64,000 nucleotides of DNA. It comes from Petunia secreta (lineage: Eukaryota > Streptophyta > Magnoliopsida > Solanales > Solanaceae). Under the pieces are notes generated by a model. It had not been told where the DNA came from and did not search any database. It was given only the letters and a program-made list of their open reading frames with translations. The DNA lies in contig JARKIP010000053.1 in assembly GCA_029990175.1 (NCBI GenBank), positions 11,550,001-11,614,000 on the forward strand, read 5' to 3'. Position 1 is the first letter of the stretch. Each line of letters opens with the position of its first letter. Positions 35,306 through 46,408 of the stretch are shown one piece after another. Both the position numbers and the translations under genes were made by a program.

Positions 35306-35480
35306 ATATGGCTCGATCGTATAGTAGTTATCATTAGTTGAACAAAGTAACGGTCAAGAGGAAGTAGCCTTTTCCATTCATAGAAGAATTGTTTGATCAA
35401 CTTCAAAACGAGACTTATGATTAGGTTATCACAAGTTAAAGGATCAGGATAGATTGTTAAGCCATTCGGATTAAAGAATC
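35306..35480 (+). pseudogene. Old gypsy relic, right part: RT fragment
   Basis: Just after the solo LTR the sequence reads NKVTVKRK, a stop, then PFPFIEELFDQL, which is the RT segment following the point where the left part stops. It fades into noncoding DNA after about 35480. Confidence 0.55.
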
Positions 35481-36123
35481 TTATACTTGTGAGTTTTTTT
35501 TTCTTCAAAGATAGAACTTCAATGTAGGAAATTACAATGAAAGGACATAATTTTTTTACTACATTAGTATAGCACATTGCCTAGTTTTTTAAAGTTGGCC
35601 TCTTCTTCAGTAAAATAACCCTTGTTGCCATTTTCCCCCTCCCCCCACCTCAATGCTCTGGCAGTCACGCTCTCAGCGCCAGGAAATTTGATATCACAAA
35701 ATTTTCACCGTAGTTTATTTAATTTTTTTGTCGAAGTTACTTTTTTGTTTACCGAAGTTATTCTTCATTGAATTTTTATATCACTGCTTTGAAAAGTTAT
35801 ATACAAAATATCTTCAAAAGAAAGTAAATTATACATGTATATACATAGAGAGATACATATCCAAGGAGAAATACCAAAAAAACATAAAACATGTAAAAAT
35901 ATACAATCATCCACAAATAATATATAAATCTGATATACATTTTATTTACGCATGTATACACAGATTTATATGTTTATACACCTTTATAAATATGTATAAA
36001 CTTGTATAAAAGAATGTAAACATGTATAGTAGTTTTTATACAATGTTTATTTCTGATCTAGAAAGATATTTTTTCTAAATCAGATCTATACTAATCCTTC
36101 TAGAAAAAATAGAAATATACATG

Positions 36124-36160
<37 letters not shown>

Positions 36161-36950
36161 TCAACATAACAATCATGGATCAAATAAAATAAAAAGAAGA
36201 AGCAGAGAAGAAGAAATCTACGCAAGAATTTTTGAAGGAAAAAATATAAAAAAGAAGAAGAGAAGCAGTGGAGCTAGGACACTGGTCGAACTTTCACCGG
36301 AGGTGTAGCAGCAATGAGAAGTGGAGGAGAAGAAACAATGACGGCGAGGGAGGGAGGGAGGTTGTAACAGTGAGCAATGACAAGCAACTACAGCGACAAG
36401 CATATAGAAGAGCCGAAACTCGGGAGCTCTTGGCTGAAAGAGAGAGGGAAGGAGGTGGCAGCACAAGGGTTTTGCTCTTTGAAGGAGAATGTGAAAGGAG
36501 GAATTGTTAAAAGGCTAGGATTTTTATGAACAATGGCTGCTATGGTTTTGTAATTGTTTTTTTTTTTTTTCAAAAAAGAGCAAATATGAACCCATTCAGG
36601 TAAGGAATTGCAATATAGGCCCATATTAGTAATTAAGTTTTACTAATTATCTCCTAATGTAAATATCTCTATATTTATGGGTGTGCATATTTGCTTGTAA
36701 AATTATTTAATTTATTCTATCATTCTTATGACGCATATCATATATTTATAATCGCAGGATGTTGTCTTACATCGTCGAAGGAAGTTTTAGAGGGATATAT
36801 GTATGTTTATGAGAATTGTAGAAGTTCTAGTTTTCAAAATAATATAATGGTATTTATGTGGGTATCTAAAATTATCATTAAGGATAAAAGAGAAAGTTTA
36901 GAGCTAAACTATTTTTTCAAATATAAACAGGTGCTATTATCTTTTAGATA
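35481..36950. other. AT-rich region without recognisable genes
   Basis: It contains a long (AT)n microsatellite at about 36127-36161, GA-rich sequence at 36170-36480 and a T-run at 36557-36571. The short open frames are of low complexity, and I recognise no protein. Confidence 0.5.
36127..36161. repeat. (AT)n microsatellite
   Basis: An uninterrupted run of alternating T and A of about 35 bp. Confidence 0.9.
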
Positions 36951-37790
36951 GATCAATAGTGAAATAGTGACTATAACAACTAAATTCGCATCAAGAAAAT
37001 ACATATCGAGACAGGAAAATACTGCAGCAAGTATATTTTATTTCAAGAATATAATTGTTACAATCTCTATGATTCCTCTTATTCGTCTTATCAAGATAAT
37101 AACTTCAAGAGCTTTTAAGGCTGACCTTATCGTTTGGATTTGAGCTTGAACTTGATCTTGATCTTCACTTGTTGAATTCAAGGGCTTGGAGCTTAGTCTT
37201 GAACTTGGTCTGATTTTGATCTAGACTTGAACTTGGGTTCAAGGGCTTGGAGCCTGATCTTGAACTTGGTCTTGGTCTTGGTCTTGATCTTGAACATGTT
37301 CTTGGATTCAAGGTCTTGAAGCTTGATCTTTAATCTTCGTCTTGATCACTAGAAATTGTAGAGAAACATATGAATGATTGGAGCTTTGTAGAAATTCTTT
37401 GCTTTGATCCACGAGCTCTTTCTTGCTTCTTGTTATGGATTTTTGCTTCCGATTTCTGATGATCTCAAATGAGAGATTTGACCCTTTTATATAGATGTGG
37501 GGTGGAGTAGCCACCAAGAAATCCTAATTGGCCTTGGCCCATGGACCGGCCAATCAAATTTAAGTAGTGACAATATTGTATTTGATTGGCCATAACATGT
37601 CATATGTCCACGTGGCATATTTTCATTGGTCTTTGAATTTGACTTGGATTGCCACATCATTTACCGTGTGGCATGATCTAATTAGTTCCTTCATTTGAAT
37701 TGGCGCCACGTCACATGCATAGTGGCACATTTTTGGGCGCCTAGAAAACTTATATCCATTAAGTCTTAGGCTAGTTTGGCTAGCCTAACA
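36950..37790 (-). promoter_or_regulatory. Promoter-like, possibly LTR, block on the minus strand
   Basis: On the minus strand there is a TATATAAAAGG box (top strand 37484-37493), several CCAAT sequences upstream, a CACGTG G-box (37609-37614) and an ACGTCA element near 37706. Downstream is a leader rich in CAAGATCAAGACCAAG-like words and then AATAAA-like sequence near 37040. The layout (TGTTAGGC start at about 37789, promoter, leader, poly(A)-like signal) resembles an LTR. I found no matching second copy or duplication in the window, so it may be a solo or truncated LTR or a host promoter. Confidence 0.5.
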
Positions 37791-37799
37791 AGATTGTAT

Positions 37800-38350
37800 G
37801 ACACGGGAACAAGTGGTTTGCATAAATGCCCTTGCTAATAATGGTTGAGCATAAATGCCCTCTATTAATTTAATGAAAGATTTTCCAAACGAAAAATACC
37901 CCTAAAACAAAAAAAAAAAAAAAGACCCGCCCTATCCCTCCCTTTCCTTTTTCCCATTCACGCGATCAACAAACCCTAAAAACCTATAACTTTTTCAGAT
38001 TCCTCCATTCAAGCGAAGATTCAAGGTGCGATTTTTTTAAATTTCTACTGACTTTTACTAAATCATGCACCAATTTCTTTATAATTTCGTTTAAATTATG
38101 TTTAATTTTACTTTAAATTCTATATGACTACGTATTACCTGAAAACGAGCTATGAATTTTATATATAATGATCAAAAAACCATGCGTATAGAAAACATAT
38201 GACATTTGATTGATTATAGTTATAATATGTTGTATTAATTCTAGAATTTACAAAGTGAATTGCGAGTACAATCACATATCAGATCGACTTTACCGTGTTA
38301 CTGTAATATCAATATATTGCCTACATTCCTTTGAATTAACTTATAGGATA
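37800..38350 (+). other. Possible left end and 5' leader of the MULE
   Basis: A repeated CATAAATGCCCT word (37823-37880) resembles the kind of sequence found at MULE ends, but I could not find an inverted partner. A run of A follows, then CCTAAAAACC and a leader-like stretch with a possible splice donor AAGGTGCG near 38024. Confidence 0.3.
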
Positions 38351-38359
38351 TCTACGAAT

Positions 38360-39170
38360 TCTCTGCAAGTCTTGCCTATTACCAAGACTTTAAACACATT
38401 TGGAATGCGGACTTGCAGAGAAAGTCTCTAAAAGCCAACATTTCAAGCTCTAGTGCAATTAGCACATGGCACAGACTCTTTTTTTTATTGCCAAGACTTT
38501 GAGCCATATTGGAAGGGGAAACTTCCTGCAAGTCTTGGCTTATTGCCAATAGTTTAAGCTCTGGTGCAATAGGCACCCTATATAGACTTCTTGGCTATTG
38601 CAAAGATTTTATGAGTTGTTGCAATGGGCAACTTGCAGAGAAAGTCTCTGCAGCTCTTGACATATTTCAAAGAGTTGCAGCTCTGGTGAAATGGACACCT
38701 TGGAGGGACTTCTTCGCTATTGCCAAGACTTTAACCCATGCTGCAATGAGCAACATGCAGAGAAAGTGTCTACAAGTCTTGGCATATTTCCAAGAGTTGC
38801 AGCTCTAGTGCAATGAGAAGCTTGGAGAGACTTCTTGGCTATTGCAAAGACTTTAAGCCTTGTTGCAATGGGCAACTTGCAGAGATGTCTTGGCTATTAC
38901 CAAGAGTTGCAGCTTTTGTGCAATGAGCATCTTGGAGAGACTTCTTGGCTATTACCAAGACTTTAAGCCCTGTTGCAATGGGAAACCCTCAGAAAAAGGC
39001 TCTTCAAGTCTTGGCTATTGCCAAGAGTTACAGCTCTGGTGCAATAAGCAGCTTGGAGAGACTTCTTGGCTATTGCGAAGACTTTAAGCCCTGTTGCAAT
39101 GGGAAACTTGCAAAGAAAGTCTCTGAAAGTCTTGGTCGTGGCCAAGACTTTTACCTCAAGTCCAATAGAA
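38360..39170 (+). repeat. Palindromic minisatellite, cluster 1 (upstream of the MULE transposase)
   Basis: A tandem array of two alternating half-units of roughly 60 bp each. One contains CTTGGCTATTGCCAAGAGTTGCAGCTCTGGTGCAAT-like sequence. The other has CCAAGACTTTAAGCC, then TGTTGCAATGGGCAACTTGCAGAGAAAGTCTCT-like sequence. Each unit holds short inverted repeats, for example CTTGGCTATTGCCAAG at 39010-39025. Identity between units is high but uneven. A splice acceptor (TGTGTAG at about 39224-39230) follows, so the array may lie in an intron or leader. Confidence 0.9.
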
Positions 39171-39239
39171 AGGGCAATAGTTTTACCCAACATTAATCTA
39201 AGCATATCATTCATACTGATTATGTGTAGGATTTTCACT

Positions 39240-41800
39240 ATGGCAATACATTGCATTTACATAGTCTATAATGGGAAATGGGATTCAAACAACAGATATA
39301 CGAACCATGACATAAAGTTGATACTTGTCAAAGATGGTATAACCTATCAGACATTTTTAAAAGAAATTTGTAATGCTGTAAGCATCAACACTGATGAGAG
39401 TGAAGCAAGGATAAGGTTTGACACCAATCTGAAAATATGCAAAGGCATGATGGTAACAAATAATCAAGAACTTATCAGTTGCATGTATCTGCTGAAGAAT
39501 AATGAGAATTGTAGAAAATCCCGCTTCATAGTAGAACATATTATAAGGAATGACAAAGAAAGTGAAGATGGGAGACAAGAGCAACGTGGAACCAATGAGG
39601 AGGTCAACACAAGCCAAGCATTGATGATACCCATGGAACCAAAAACAACCATTGAATCTATCACTCCACCACCAACAGTGAGAGAAGCAAGAGAGCCATC
39701 CACGGTAAAAAAGGTAAGGAGAAATAGAAAACTTGACATTGGAACGACCATTCTAGGGAGTAATGCATCTGTGGATGACATAACTGAAAAATCTGACTTC
39801 CAAAACAAACAGAGTATGAAGAAGTATTTTTCTACCATTGCAATTATAAAAAACATACAGTTCAAGGTTGTTAAACCATGCAAGACAAGATATTGGCTGA
39901 GGTGTCTTGATACCAATTTTACTTGGCATTTCCATACTTTGAAGATAGACAATTCTCTATTTTTCAAGGTGGATAGATTTTAAAAGATATACATATGCTC
40001 CATTGACTTGATTAAATCTTACCAGTGGAATGCTACACCAAAAATGATAAGCGATTTCATTGGGGAGCTTATACGAAAAAAACGACAATGTGATCACACC
40101 GAACTTTGTGGTACTAGAAATGAAAAGGAAATTTGGAATTACCATCAGCTACCACAAGGGATGGCGTTCAATACAACATGCTTATTCCGTGCTCAAAGGA
40201 AGTCCGTAAGAGAACTACATCATGCTATCTTCCAATCTACATATGATGAAATAAACAAACCTGACACATATGTCAACATCAAGACGGATGCCGAGAACAG
40301 GTGTGCGCACTCCAACACACAGTAATAACAATTTATTTTTGATATCTTGGCAATAAGGAACACTTTTTTTGACACATCCACTGACCAGCCACATAACTTC
40401 ACTTGAAATCTTGTCATGGGTAATACCTCCCCCCTCCCCCCCCCCCCAAACATAAATCCTCCCCTCCCCCAACAATAACAAATCTTATGATTGCCCATGC
40501 AGGTTTCAGTATGCATTCTTTGCGTACAGTGCTTCAATGCAGGGTTGGAGACACAACAAGCCCGTAATAATGGTAAACACCACATTTTTGCAGGGGAAAT
40601 ATGATGGTGTTATTATAGTAGTATTCTCTAAGGATGGCAACATCAATATTTTCCTTTGGCATTTGGGATTGCAGATTCAGAAAATAACAACGCCTACAAT
40701 TAGTTCTTCTATCAATTGAGAATTGCGATAGGGATGCGTGAACAGCTCTCCATCCTATCTGACCGCCACCCCTCAGTAATGTCTATTCGAACTGCCAGCA
40801 CGGAATATTCATTTACTATATGGAAAAGAATGTGAGGAGCAGATTCTACTCAAACGCGATCGTCACACTATTCTACAATGCAACAACAACTTAAAATCGC
40901 ACAGATTTAGATTCTTATATGACTCAGCTTGAGGATCTTGATAAGAATGCTGCAAAATACTTAATGGAGGAACCACTAGAAAGATGGGCTTGTTCGTTCC
41001 ACACGAACAAAAGATACAACATGCTCACGACAAATAATATCGAGACTATGAATAGCATGCTTGCAAAAGCTAGGAAACTGCCAATAATGTGGTTGATCGA
41101 CTACATCCAAAACAAGCAACAGAGTTTGTTTTTTCATAGGAAAAGTGAGAGACACGAAACGTATCATGACCTCACAAGTTGGGCTGAAGACGAGCTGACT
41201 CAAAGATTCCTTTTGCCTACATGATTATAGTAACATTTTTTACGAAAATACTCAGAAATAAAACTACTTAGACTCTACAGTTGCTTATTACATGTTTAGT
41301 AATTTCATTCGCAGGTTGATCCTATTAATGACACAAGATTTACTGTAATGGAAGGAGAAGATAAGTTTTACAGTCGACTTAAAGGAGAGAACCTGCAAGT
41401 GCTTGCAATTTCAAACAGACGAGCTACCATACAGCCACGCCATTGCAGCAACAGCTAGTAGAAATCTACAGATGTCTACTTACTGCGCCCAGTGGTTCAC
41501 AAGACATGCTTGGCAAGAAACTTAAAAGGATGAAATTCTACCAATAGAAAGTCCAAAATCGTGGGATGTTCCAACTAGTGTCAAGAATTTCATCACAAAA
41601 CCACTCAACACAAAAGTTAAGCGGGGAAGAAGGAAAACAAAGAGATATGATTCAATAGCAGAGTTTCTAAAGGCTAGGGTCAGATGTTCAAGATGCAAAA
41701 GGTCAGAACACAATAGAACCAGCTGTCTCTACACTCCAGTACTCCATCCACATGCAAGAAAATACAAAAAGAAAGTTACACCATGGTTAATTTTAATTAC
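39240..41800 (+). pseudogene. Mutator-like (MULE) transposase, spliced and decayed
   Basis: A PB1-like N-terminus (MAIHCIYIVYNGKW from 39240) is followed by a MuDR-type DNA-binding region (YFSTIAIIKNIQFKVV, about 39815). A GT-AG intron (40301-40502) rejoins the frame exactly before FQYAFFAYSASMQGW. In the DDE core, the first catalytic Asp is Asn (VNTTFLQG, about 40570-40595); SILSDRHPSV (about 40752) holds the second Asp. Later parts include NNIETMNSMLAKAR (about 41029), a second acceptor at 41314, a SWIM-like segment with LPYSHAIAA, where a Cys is expected before Ser-His, and a zinc knuckle CSRCKRSEHNRTSC (about 41686). Stops and frameshifts occur, so it is inactive. It would cut and paste the element DNA in the nucleus. 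Confidence 0.85.
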
Positions 41801-41929
41801 TCCTATGAACTACAATTTTATATGTTAACATGACTTATAATTAGCACTATTGGTGAACTTTATGTCCTCAAAAAATCTTATATTTCAATTTTGATTTCCC
41901 AACTTAAGCTCATAACAGCTCCTTGGAAA

Positions 41930-42460
41930 CTGGCCAATACTTTCCTCAATCCCCTCCCCCCCTTCCCGGGCTAAAATGCGTTGAAGTCTTGGCAAGTCAA
42001 CATTTTCCACCAAACCCTTGAGTTCTTGGCAAACAGAAAATACTTTCCTACACATCCCTCACCCCCTTCCCCCCTGTACGAGCAAACCTGTTGTCAAGTA
42101 TTTGCAATGTCCAAGACTTTAAACACAGTTGAAATGCGGACTTGCAGAAAAAGTCTCTAAGAGTCTTGGTTATTGCCAAGACTTCAAGCTCTGGACACTT
42201 GTGCTTGACTGCAAGTATTGGCAAAGGGGTAACCCTCTCCTTAACCCTCTTAAAAACGTTTGCAATTCGGACTTGCAGAGAAAGTCTCTGAAAGTCATGC
42301 CTATTGCGAAGACTTCAAGCTGTGGTTCAATTAGCACATGGCGTTGCTTCTCTTTGATATTTCCAAGACTTTAAGCCCTATTGAAAGGGAAAACTTCTCT
42401 ACAAGTCTTGGCTTACTTCTATCTAAATGCCTTGAAGTCTTGGCAAAACCGACACTTGCA
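41930..42460 (+). repeat. Palindromic minisatellite, cluster 2 (between the two MULE genes)
   Basis: The same unit as cluster 1 in the same orientation, for example GCGGACTTGCAGAGAAAGTCTCT-like sequence and AGTCTTGGTTATTGCCAAGACT at 42162-42183. C-rich spacers (CCCCTCCCCCCC) interrupt the first half. Confidence 0.85.
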
Positions 42461-42794
42461 ATTGACCACTTCGATAACGTAAAAATATTACAAATTATAT
42501 CTTAAGTAAAGGAAAGAGAAAAAAAGGTATTCCACACCACTAGCAAACACTAAAAAGAAAAATGATACATAAAAAAAGGACACACAATTCACTAACCAAA
42601 AATATAAAGAGTTATAAGGATACACCTTCTACGATATGGTTTTCTTGCTCATATACATACATCCTAAAACGAAAAACACTATTCCGAGAAACTAATCATC
42701 AGAATTAATATTCCAAAATATTAAAAAACTACTGTCAATCATTCATAAAAATAGTACATGTTCAATTATTTTCACCACCAAATGGTACACAAAG

Positions 42795-43589
42795 CTATCG
42801 TTCACAGGTCAAATTATTATTTTTATGATAATCCTCTCCTACAATCTTCGGAGGGGTCTCATAGCCATCAGTTCCCTTGGAGTTGTCATGACACCACAAA
42901 TTGGTAGCCAAGTCAATCCGATAATTCCTAAGCTGGGTGAACTTATACTTTGACACATTCTTCCCTTCCATCGACAAAACAGCAAACCTTATCACAAAAG
43001 CACCACAATCAACGCTACAGAAAATTAAACACAAAACCTAAATAAGAAAACTGAAAATAAAACAAGAAAGAACAAAAAAGAAAAGAAAATAATCAACTAA
43101 CTGCATACGCATTGGCCTGCTTGGGGCATTTTGGCCACATACACATCAACGTCTCATACACTGATCCGTATGATTTCATATACCTATGAATTCTATAATT
43201 GAAGCAATGATAGAATTATCCTATCATAGATATCCACATGCTCCTTTACCTTCGGGTCGTCCTTCTCATAAATAGAGTCAGATCTAAAAAAGATGTTCAT
43301 CAAACAGAAAACCTCCAAGGATATAATGGGTAACTGTAGTCCTTTCATCACCCAACCGTATCTGGAAACACACACAATCAACAACCTTCCAAGACACCCC
43401 ACCCCTAATCTCATTCGCATATATAGTATCAACAAAAATTTCATTTTTTGGATCAGCTCCCAAATGATAATTTCCATCATTAGCTTTAAAATTTCTGCAT
43501 ATTTCCATAAACACCCGATCAAAGAGAAGTTTTGTGCTGGCATATTTCGATTGACCATCAAAAGGATGGTAAAGACACATTTTCTTCAA
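42795..43589 (-). pseudogene. Ulp1/C48-type cysteine protease gene of the MULE
   Basis: On the minus strand the frame from 43589 reads MKKMCLYHPFDGQSKYAS and, further on, THYILGGFL, where the catalytic His of C48 peptidases is expected. After a frameshift it reaches CPKQANA. A 94-nt intron (43108-43015, GTATGC to CTGTAG) then joins in frame to VDCGAFVIRFA, the catalytic-Cys motif of Ulp1/SENP proteases. The rest (IDLATNLW) ends near 42795. In plants some MULEs (Kaonashi type) carry such ULP-like genes; their role is unknown. It lies tail to tail with the transposase and is disrupted by at least one frameshift. Confidence 0.75.
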
Positions 43590-43684
43590 CTAATACAAAC
43601 AAACTGCCACATGTTGCACAAACACGCACAAAATAAAATAATGAACATTTACAATATGTATTCTTACATTCATTCGCATAACCA

Positions 43685-43915
43685 CGTGTGAAGTCTCTTC
43701 AAGTCTTGGCAATGACTGTTGAAATGGGAAACTTCCAGAAACTTTCTTAGCTATTGCAAACAGTTTAGGCCCTGGTGCAATAAGCACCTTGCACAGACTT
43801 CTTGGCTATTACCAACACTTCGAGCCCTAGAGCAATGACCAATTTTGAGAGAAAATCTCTACAAATCTTGGCTATTGCTAAAATTTTAAACTTTGGTGCA
43901 ATGTTCACCTTAATT
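43685..43915 (+). repeat. Palindromic minisatellite, cluster 3 (beyond the Ulp1 gene 5' end)
   Basis: Degraded copies of the cluster-1 unit in the same orientation: TCTTGGCAATGACTGTTGAAATGGGAAACTT-like sequence, then CTTGGCTATTACCAACACTTCGAGCCC, then CTTGGCTATTGCTAAAATTTTAAAC. Confidence 0.8.
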
Positions 43916-44255
43916 AGGAAACTAAAGTACTATATAGCACAAGAAAGCTAAAAACAATATTGAATGAAAGTTACAAACCTCATCAGTGAGGGACAACTTA
44001 TCACTCGACAGCTCAAGAAACCAACCTCATTTAAAAATGGAAGCACTACTCAATTGATAAGTATTGGGCACAACATCCTCGCCATCAGCATAAACGCTTA
44101 CATCAACCCTGGACGAACAACACTCCGTGAAGTAAACTACTAATAATATATAGACATAACAACTTCTACAATACAAAGCACACAAATAAATATTTGTACG
44201 TGGATGCCTTTATCAACTGTTTTACACTTTTATACATTTAAATGGCGTTAGAGTT
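43916..44255. other. Spacer next to the MULE
   Basis: AT-rich DNA with no recognisable gene. It may include upstream parts of the Ulp1 gene or the right MULE end, but I cannot identify a terminal inverted repeat. Confidence 0.35.
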
Positions 44256-45010
44256 ATGGTAGCATCACAACAAGAAAAGCCACAAGCTAGCGCTGATTCC
44301 ATTGCACGACCAAACTTGAGAAATCATCTTCTACCGCCAAGGCAAAGCAAGTGGGAACTTCTCTTTCTCGTGACAGATCTAAAGACAGATGCTCGAAATA
44401 AGAAACCAACAGCTACAGAGTCTGTATTTGTGGGAAGCAAGCTTGTTCAAGACGTCCTAAATAAGTATGTTTCAGAACATTAGAAAGGGCTTCAATGCAA
44501 GCTTTCCAAAATTGACTTGAACTTAGCCTCCTTTCATTAAGAAGATGTTGAAGTTGTACTTTTGGTAATGGAGGGAAAGGGTATTGACCTCACCCCAATG
44601 AGGGACATACTACAGTCTTTTTCTTAGCTCCACACTTTGTATGACCAAGACATATTAGCTATTTCGAACAAGGTTTCAGAATCTTCCAGATTAGACAAAC
44701 TTTCAAAAGTTAGGGAGCGCCTCTCACTTGCCATGGTCAAAAAGGATGAAAAGGATGAAGAGGTCTCATCCCTCCGTAAATCCATAGACAAGGTAAATAA
44801 GAAGATGGAATAATTGCACGAAAAGGAAAAGAACTTAAAACCCCTCCTAGAAGGTCAGAGATAGAAGTTGAAGAGGCCAAATCAAATGTCTCAATTTCTA
44901 AGGAGTAGTATGAAACATGTCTTGATGTTGCTTCATAGACTGCTGATGACTTGGCTAACTTGGAAAAGAAGAAGGAACACTTGGAGACTAGCCGTCTAGA
45001 TTAGGCTACC
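44256..45010 (+). pseudogene. Unrecognised coiled-coil protein pseudogene
   Basis: From the ATG at 44256 (MVASQQEKPQASADSIARP) one frame runs about 600 nt with only isolated stops; a shift near 44860 then leads to another coding-like stretch to about 45010. The translation is rich in Lys, Glu, Leu and Ser with heptad-like spacing (VRERLSLAMVKKDEKDEEV; LANLEKKKEHLETSRLD), suggesting a long coiled coil. I do not recognise the family. It could be a host gene fragment carried by the MULE, or an accessory frame of another element. Confidence 0.45.
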
Positions 45011-46124
45011 AACATTATCTGATTTTTTTTTTATTTTTTATTATTTTATTATTTTTTTTAACCTTCTTGCATTTGATTTAGTAGTGGATGTTTTCATTAT
45101 AATAAGATTCTTTTGGTTTTGCCTTATATTGTGTCCCTTTTTTTAATTGCTATCATCTACTTTCCACATTGTATTCTAACAACACATCGCACTTATGGTA
45201 AAAAATTCATATCTTTTTACATGAAAGTTTAACACGTGAAAATTTAACTTTACCAAAAAATAGACTTCAAGAGTTACAATATATCCGAAATTCAAGGTTG
45301 GAAACCATTAAAATCGTTCCATATGAATTTCTGTAGTTGAAATTTTGAAGTTCTGCCATGCAGACTATTTCGGGTTGCGTAGCTTCGGTGAAACAACTAT
45401 ATCTTGATACACAAAACTCTGAGTCATGATTTTCCAGAAACCAGACCTTAAGATATAGAGATACCCTAAATTAAGAGTTAAAATCCTTCAGTATCTTTCC
45501 AGATAGTATTTTGAATTTAGCTTTGGATCTTGTCTCGATGACAATCCCAAATTTACGCGGCTTCACCAAAAATATCATATCTTGATTGACGGGCTTCCGA
45601 ATTGTAATCCAATTGATTTTGCAAAAACTAAACTTCACGATCTAAGACTTATCAAAAATTTGGAGTTAAAATCCTTTGGGATTATTTTGGGTGAATTTTT
45701 AGAAATGCACCTTTTTATCCTACAGCGTGCAGATTTTTTAGCGCAACACGTCATCACAAAAGGAATTATCGTATCTTGATGCATAGGTGTTCAAATAAAG
45801 AATCTATTTTATATCTAGAAACTAGACACAAAGGGCTTTATAAACACCAAATATCTTTAGTCAAGCCTCTCTATATTTTTCTAAAATAATGATTTGAGCT
45901 TGACTCAGAATTTGAAATGGTAGGCAATCATGTTTTCTCTTTGGGCTGCAAGTATTAACAATATCTATAAATAACAATGTGAAGCTTGACAAGGGGAAAT
46001 AACTTTTCTTCTTTTTGGGCGACTGAACATAGAATTTGAGCTCTAAGCGTCCTACGTACCTCATTGAAGAGGATCAAGTCATTATATAGTTCATATGTAG
46101 CTCAAAATAGACGAAGTGTATCTT

Positions 46125-46156
<32 letters not shown>
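45011..46156 (-). repeat. Probable 3' LTR or 3' region of the Ogre element
   Basis: Noncoding DNA lies between the coiled-coil pseudogene and the Ogre 3' end. The minus strand contains GAGGTACGTAGGACGC (about 46041-46056), a kind of word often seen in Tat/Ogre LTRs. A T-run at 46128-46156 closes it. The LTR limits could not be set and no second LTR was found in the window. Confidence 0.35.
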
Positions 46157-46157
<1 letters not shown>

Positions 46158-46400
46158 TTGTTGTCGTAAACTTTGCCTAGGCCGCCTATTTCGAGGTTTT
46201 CAACCTAGCAGAGTTTCTTTTAGGCCGTGCACAGCTTAGACTCTTATGTGCCAGAAGGTATATGCAGTTTATGCTCGTGCATCAAAGGAGCTTGGTGATT
46301 TGCAGTTTAAGCTCGTGCTTATGAAAGCATATCAACGTGCAGTTTAGGCTCGTGCATCGAAGAGCATAGGCTCGTGCATTGAGGATCGTTCAATTCAAGG
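46157..46400 (-). repeat. Ogre 3' untranslated region with short repeated words
   Basis: It contains several copies of a GCAGTTTAGGCTCGTGCAT-like word (about 46264-46380) and a GGCCGCCTATTTCGAGGTTTTCAACCTAG-like segment. It directly follows the integrase end on the minus strand. Confidence 0.5.
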
Positions 46401-46408
46401 ATAGTAAT

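Noticed and set aside
36218..36624. Open frames in the GA-rich region
   Set aside because: Low-complexity DNA without domain character or supporting context.
38360..39170. CRISPR-like appearance of the repeat cluster
   Set aside because: Units are contiguous and diverged, with no unique spacers, and the context is a plant MULE.
38509..39196. Overlapping open frames inside the palindromic minisatellite
   Set aside because: Their repeated peptides simply follow the DNA unit, in more than one frame. Nothing suggests selection for a protein.
40432..40447. Poly-C run as a functional element
   Set aside because: It lies inside the 40301-40502 intron and is best seen as a slippage-prone homopolymer. 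Similar C-runs occur at 41950 and 61287.
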